DNA of 17,792 bases. It comes from an uncultured Oscillospiraceae bacterium. GTDB taxonomy: Bacteria > Bacillota > Clostridia > Oscillospirales > Oscillospiraceae. Positions 14,686-17,792 of the stretch are shown here, in pieces. The position numbers and the translations under genes are program-made. The stretch spans positions 1 through 17,792 of the forward strand of contig CAAFLE010000110.1 in the NCBI GenBank assembly GCA_900763675.1. Reading direction: 5' to 3'. The notes under the pieces were generated by a model, which did not search any database, was not told the DNA's origin, and worked only from the letters and a program-made list of their open reading frames with translations. The first letter of the stretch is position 1, and the number at the start of each line of letters is the position of its first letter.

Positions 14686-14706
14686 AGAGGCATAAAGGTT
14701 TGTCTA
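14678..14706 (-). promoter_or_regulatory. Predicted promoter of degV
   Basis: On the minus strand TAGACA (14706-14701), a 17-base spacer and TATAAT (14683-14678) match 5/6 and 6/6. The -35 box overlaps the first base of the miaA start codon on the other strand. Confidence 0.6.
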
Positions 14707-15638
14707 TGAACAATCATACAGTCATTGTCATCACGGGACCCACCGCTTCGGGCAAAACGCCGCTCGGCGTGTCGCTCGCGCTCGCGCTCGAAAGCGAGGT
14801 CGTGAGCGCGGACTCCATGCAGCTCTACCGCGGTCTGGACATCGGCTCGGCAAAGCCTACAGGAAAAGAAATGCGCGGCGTTCCCCACCGCATGATCGAC
14901 GTCGCCGACCCGTGGGAGGACTATTCCGTGAGCCGCTGGGTCGAAAGCGCGGCGGCGTGCTGCGACGCGCTGCTCGCGCAGGGCAAAACGCCCGTGATCG
15001 TCGGCGGCACGGGGCTGTATATCGAGTCGCTGCTCTCCGGGCGGGACTTTTCCGCCGCGCCGGGCGACTCCGGGCTGCGCGAAAGGCTCGGCGCGGAGTA
15101 TGACGCGCTCGGCGGCGCGGCGTTCCGCGAGAGGCTGCGCACGGTCGATCCCGAGCGGGCGGAAAAGCTCGCGCCGGGCGATAAAAAACGGCTCGTGCGC
15201 TCGATGGAGGTATTTCTGCTCACCGGCGAGACGATCACCGCGCACGACGAGCGGACAAAATTGCTTCCGCCGCGGTACGCTTCGCGCCGGTTCGCGCTGA
15301 CGTGGAAGAAGCGGGAAACGCTCTATGAGCGCATCCGGCAGCGCGTGGACGATATGATGACCGCCGGACTTGCGGAGGAGGTCGAGCGGCTGCTGCAAAG
15401 CGGGCTTTCGGAGAAATGCACCGCCATGCAGGCGATCGGCTACAAGGAGATCGCCGCGGCGCTGCGCGGCGAGTGTACGATGGCGGACGCCGTCGAGACC
15501 GTCAAGCGCGAATCCTGCCGCTACGCCAAGCGCCAGCTTACGTGGCTGCGGCGGGACAGGGAGCTTGTCTGGCTGCCGCGGGAGGATTACCCGACGGAGG
15601 ATTCGCTTCTTGCCGCCGTTCTCGGCGCAAAACCGTAA
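14706..15638 (+). CDS. miaA: tRNA dimethylallyltransferase MiaA
   Basis: MiaA transfers the dimethylallyl group from DMAPP to N6 of A37 in tRNAs reading UNN codons, the substrate step for MiaB. The 310 residues are typical length. The P-loop GPTASGKT is at 11-18, SADSMQLYRGLDIGSAKPT holds the catalytic/tRNA-contact Asp-Ser region, GVPHRMIDV and VGGTGLYIESLL follow, and AMQAIGYKE and the YAKRQLTWLRR segment near the end are family signatures. The ATG at 14706 has AAAGG seven bases upstream; an in-frame TTG at 14700 is less likely. It leads a plus-strand run with hfq 122 bases downstream. Confidence 0.96.
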   Translation: MNNHTVIVITGPTASGKTPLGVSLALALESEVVSADSMQLYRGLDIGSAKPTGKEMRGVPHRMIDVADPWEDYSVSRWVESAAACCDALLAQGKTPVIVGGTGLYIESLLSGRDFSAAPGDSGLRERLGAEYDALGGAAFRERLRTVDPERAEKLAPGDKKRLVRSMEVFLLTGETITAHDERTKLLPPRYASRRFALTWKKRETLYERIRQRVDDMMTAGLAEEVERLLQSGLSEKCTAMQAIGYKEIAAALRGECTMADAVETVKRESCRYAKRQLTWLRRDRELVWLPREDYPTEDSLLAAVLGAKP

Positions 15639-15728
15639 AAGAGGATCGACGCGCTTCGACCGGCTTTTCACATGGCTCTCTTTACAATAAGGGAACACGC
15701 CGCTTTGGGTGTGAATACTTATCGGACA

Positions 15729-15743
15729 GCCGGACCATCCGGC
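15729..15743 (+). promoter_or_regulatory. Small hairpin just before the hfq ribosome site
   Basis: GCCGGA-CCA-TCCGGC forms a perfect 6-bp stem with a 3-base loop, directly upstream of the GGGGAG ribosome site of hfq. It could influence hfq translation. The rest of the 122-base miaA-hfq gap shows no convincing promoter or terminator. Confidence 0.4.
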
Positions 15744-15760
15744 GAAGGGGAGCTTTTATC

Positions 15761-15994
15761 ATGCAAAAAACACAGAATCTGCAGGACCTTTTTCTCAACC
15801 AGACCCGCAAAGACAGACAGAGCGTGACGCTCTTTCTCATGAACGGCTTTCAGATGCGCGGCATCGTGCGCGGGTTTGACAGCTTCACCGTCGTGCTGGA
15901 GACCGACGGAAAGCAGCAGCTTATCTACAAGCACGCCATTTCCACGCTTGTCCCGTCGCAGCCGGTGGATATGACCGGCGGCGCAAATACATAA
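15761..15994 (+). CDS. hfq: RNA chaperone Hfq
   Basis: Hfq is a ring-forming Sm-like protein that pairs small RNAs with mRNAs. The 77 residues show the whole fold: N-terminal helix NLQDLFLNQTRKDRQSVT, Sm1 region LFLMNGFQMRGIVRGFDSFTVVLE and the Sm2 signature YKHAISTLVPSQP. The short tail (VDMTGGANT) is typical of Gram-positive Hfq. The ATG follows GGGGAG; the frame is open further up through miaA but only this start gives the Hfq N-terminus. The miaA-hfq order is widely conserved. It ends four bases before the next gene. Confidence 0.97.
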   Translation: MQKTQNLQDLFLNQTRKDRQSVTLFLMNGFQMRGIVRGFDSFTVVLETDGKQQLIYKHAISTLVPSQPVDMTGGANT

Positions 15995-15998
15995 GGAC

Positions 15999-16997
15999 GT
16001 GAAGCGCTCCGCCCTGCCGCTCTTTTTTGCGCTCGCGGTGCCGCTGCTTGCCGCGGCGGCGTACGCTCTGCTCTTCTTCACGCAGCGGGCGGAAAAGCCG
16101 CCCACGGCGGTCTGCACGGCGGCGGTATGGCAGGAAACGCTGCCGCTCTCCGGCAAAATCGTGCGCGAGGAGGTATCCGTCGCCGTGCCGGAGGGTACGG
16201 TGTACCTGCTCGCCGCGCCGGGTGAGCGCGTCGGCGCGGGACGGCCGCTCGCGCTTGTGTGCGAAACGGGCGAGGAATATTTCCGCGCCGCGCTTTTGCT
16301 GCGCGTCCGCGCCGAGCAATCCGCAGACGAAGTTCCCGCGCCGGATGAAACGGTGCTGTGCGAGCTCTCCGCGGCGCTGACGCGGCGGGATTTTGCCGCG
16401 CTCAGCGCCCGTATGGCGGAGGCGTCCCGCTCGCTCGGCTTATCCGGCGCGGACGAAGAAACGCTCCGCCGCGAGGAAAGCGATCTGATCTTCGCCGGTG
16501 CGGAGAGCTCCGTGATCGTCTCCCCCTGTGCGGGGCTGTTCGCCGTCTCGGCGGACGGCGCGATGCGCATTGCGGGAAACGGCTGGAAGTTTGCCGCGCC
16601 GCTCACGCCTGAGGGCACGGCGCGGCTCGCCGGCGGTCTGGAAGGTCTTTCTCTCCCGGACGGGACGCTTACTGCCGCTGCGCTCGCCGTAGCGGACGGC
16701 GGAGACGGCGCTTTCACGGCGGTATTCTCCTGCGATACGCACGCCGCGAGCGTCCTCTCGCTGGAGGAATGCACGCTCACGGTGCGTCTCGGTGCGCAGG
16801 AAGGGCTTGTCGTGCCGGAACCGGCGCTTGAAAAGGACGAGACCGGCGGGTATTATGTATGCCGTACCGCCGGGACGCTGCGCGAGTATGTGTCCGTTTC
16901 CGTGCTTGCGCGGCGAGACGGTCTTGCGCTCGTCACGGCGGAGGGGCTCCGCGACGGAAGCCGCGTGCTGCTCTTCCCGGAGGAGACCGGCGGCTGA
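15999..16997 (+). CDS. Membrane-anchored HlyD-like protein of unknown role
   Basis: This encodes 332 residues starting at a GTG four bases after the hfq stop. MKRSALPLFFALAVPLLAAAAYALLFF gives a basic start and a single membrane segment (about 5-27), with the rest predicted outside. LPLSGKIVREEVSVAVPEGTVYLLAAPGERVGAGRPLALV (49-87) looks like a split lipoyl-like arm, and the end LVVPEPALEKDETGGYYV to LRDGSRVLLFPEE (270-328) resembles the C-terminal barrel of HlyD/RND adaptor proteins. No exporter is next to it. Similar proteins sit by yggS-sepF in clostridia, so a link to the division or envelope cluster is an inference. The only ribosome site, AAGGA, spans the hfq stop and is unusually close to the GTG, so translation may depend on hfq coupling. 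Confidence 0.7.
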   Translation: MKRSALPLFFALAVPLLAAAAYALLFFTQRAEKPPTAVCTAAVWQETLPLSGKIVREEVSVAVPEGTVYLLAAPGERVGAGRPLALVCETGEEYFRAALLLRVRAEQSADEVPAPDETVLCELSAALTRRDFAALSARMAEASRSLGLSGADEETLRREESDLIFAGAESSVIVSPCAGLFAVSADGAMRIAGNGWKFAAPLTPEGTARLAGGLEGLSLPDGTLTAAALAVADGGDGAFTAVFSCDTHAASVLSLEECTLTVRLGAQEGLVVPEPALEKDETGGYYVCRTAGTLREYVSVSVLARRDGLALVTAEGLRDGSRVLLFPEETGG

Positions 16998-17030
16998 CTT
17001 TGGAATTTTATTGACCCGGAGGACAGAGAT

Positions 17031-17762
17031 ATGGGTACCATCACCGAAAACGTGCGTCTTGCCCGGCAGCGGATCAACGCCGCCGCGGAGAGCGCCGGAC
17101 GCTCCGGCGCGGAGGTGCGGCTGCTTGCCGCCACGAAGATGAACGACGCCGGGCGCGTGCGCGAAGCCGTGCGGGCGGGCGTGGACATCTGCGCGGAAAA
17201 CCGCGTGCAGGAGTTTCTTGCAAAAAATGCCGTGAACGCATACGCCCCCTGCTGCGTCCATTTTATAGGGCATCTGCAAAAGAACAAGGTGAAGTACCTC
17301 GTTGGCGCGGTGGAGCTGATCCATTCGGTCGATTCGATTGAGCTGATGGACGCGATCTCGCGCCGCGCCGAAGCTCTCGGCATCGTGCAGGACGTGCTGC
17401 TCGAGGTGAACATCGGCGGCGAGGCGTCCAAAAGCGGCGTTTCGCCGGAGGAACTGGACGCCCTGCTCGCCCATGCCGCGCTCTGCGGCGGTCTGCGCGT
17501 GAAGGGACTGATGGCGATCCCGCCCGCCGCGAGCGCCGGAGAGGAAAATCGTTGGTATTTCCGACGAATGTACGAGCTTTTTGTTGACATCCGCCGGAAA
17601 ACATACGATAATGTATCAATGGCTGAGCTGTCGATGGGCATGAGCGGCGATTACGAGGAAGCCGTGCGCTGCGGCGCGACCATCGTCCGTCTGGGAACGG
17701 CGCTGTTCGGCCCCCGGAATTACGATTTGCAGGAGGCGCCCCCGTATGGGACTATTGGATGA
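17031..17762 (+). CDS. yggS: YggS/PLPBP pyridoxal-phosphate homeostasis protein
   Basis: This protein binds pyridoxal 5'-phosphate in a TIM barrel and keeps free PLP and amino-acid pools in balance; it has no known enzyme activity. The 243 residues are slightly longer than usual. LLAATKMN carries the PLP lysine Lys36. ENRVQEFLAK, VHFIGHLQKNKVKYL, HSVDS, VNIGGEASKSG and the phosphate-binding end LSMGMSGDYEEAVRCGATIVRLGTALFG are family motifs. The ATG has GGAGGA eight bases upstream. It lies 33 bases after the HlyD-like gene and overlaps the start of sepF by 17 bases, the usual yggS-sepF arrangement. Confidence 0.95.
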   Translation: MGTITENVRLARQRINAAAESAGRSGAEVRLLAATKMNDAGRVREAVRAGVDICAENRVQEFLAKNAVNAYAPCCVHFIGHLQKNKVKYLVGAVELIHSVDSIELMDAISRRAEALGIVQDVLLEVNIGGEASKSGVSPEELDALLAHAALCGGLRVKGLMAIPPAASAGEENRWYFRRMYELFVDIRRKTYDNVSMAELSMGMSGDYEEAVRCGATIVRLGTALFGPRNYDLQEAPPYGTIG

Positions 17763-17792
17763 GCTGAAAAAACTGACGAAACCCTACGACGA
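17746..17792 (+). CDS. sepF: Cell division protein SepF, 5' end only
   Basis: Only the first 15 codons are in the window: MGLLDELKKLTKPYD. This matches the membrane-targeting helix at the start of SepF, which links FtsZ rings to the membrane in Gram-positive bacteria. AGGAGG lies nine bases upstream, inside yggS. The order after yggS supports the call; the rest of the gene is beyond the window. Confidence 0.8.
   Translation, partial: MGLLDELKKLTKPYD

Noticed and set aside
15416..15760. Extended frame upstream of hfq giving 192 residues
   Set aside because: The first part is out of frame with and inside miaA; only the part from 15761 is Hfq.

Overview
The window looks like a chromosomal segment of a high-GC anaerobic Gram-positive bacterium, most likely a gut clostridium of the Oscillospiraceae type. 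This is inferred from strong AGGAGG-type ribosome sites, an MBG-repeat surface protein with a membrane anchor, DegV, a YggS-SepF pair, an endonuclease-type MutL, a short clostridial Hfq, and GC-rich hairpin repeats between genes. No RNA genes, insertion sequences, phage genes or CRISPR arrays were seen.

Layout, left to right. Bases 1-2454 are the 3' part of a large cell-surface protein made of about 90-residue beta-rich repeats, a Pro/Thr spacer and a three-helix membrane anchor, closed by a strong terminator. Bases 2511-2728 hold three copies of a structured intergenic repeat. Next is a divergent pair: a LysR regulator (minus) and a PutP-type sodium/solute symporter (plus), whose predicted promoters face each other in a 115-bp gap. 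A minus-strand operon follows, read from 10314 down to 5300: miaB, mutS and a membrane-anchored DUF4097-like beta-repeat protein. From an overlapping divergent promoter, mutL and a MATE exporter are read on the plus strand. A lone degV (minus) converges on the MATE gene and ends at a terminator built from the same hairpin repeat. The right end is a plus-strand run: miaA, hfq, a HlyD-like anchored protein, yggS (PLP homeostasis) and the first 47 bases of sepF.

The genes form a few functional groups. MutS and MutL start mismatch repair; no MutH is expected because MutL carries an endonuclease domain. MiaA and MiaB act in sequence to make ms2i6A at position 37 of tRNAs reading UNN codons. Hfq is an RNA chaperone often linked to miaA. 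YggS-SepF leads into a cell-division cluster. In many clostridia miaB, mutS, mutL, miaA and hfq run in one direction; here the block is split into two divergent arms with MATE and degV inserted.

No clearly new biological system was found. The most interesting items are the structured intergenic repeat family, the overlapping or face-to-face divergent promoters at three loci, the recently duplicated units in the surface protein, and the uncharacterised anchored proteins downstream of mutS and hfq.
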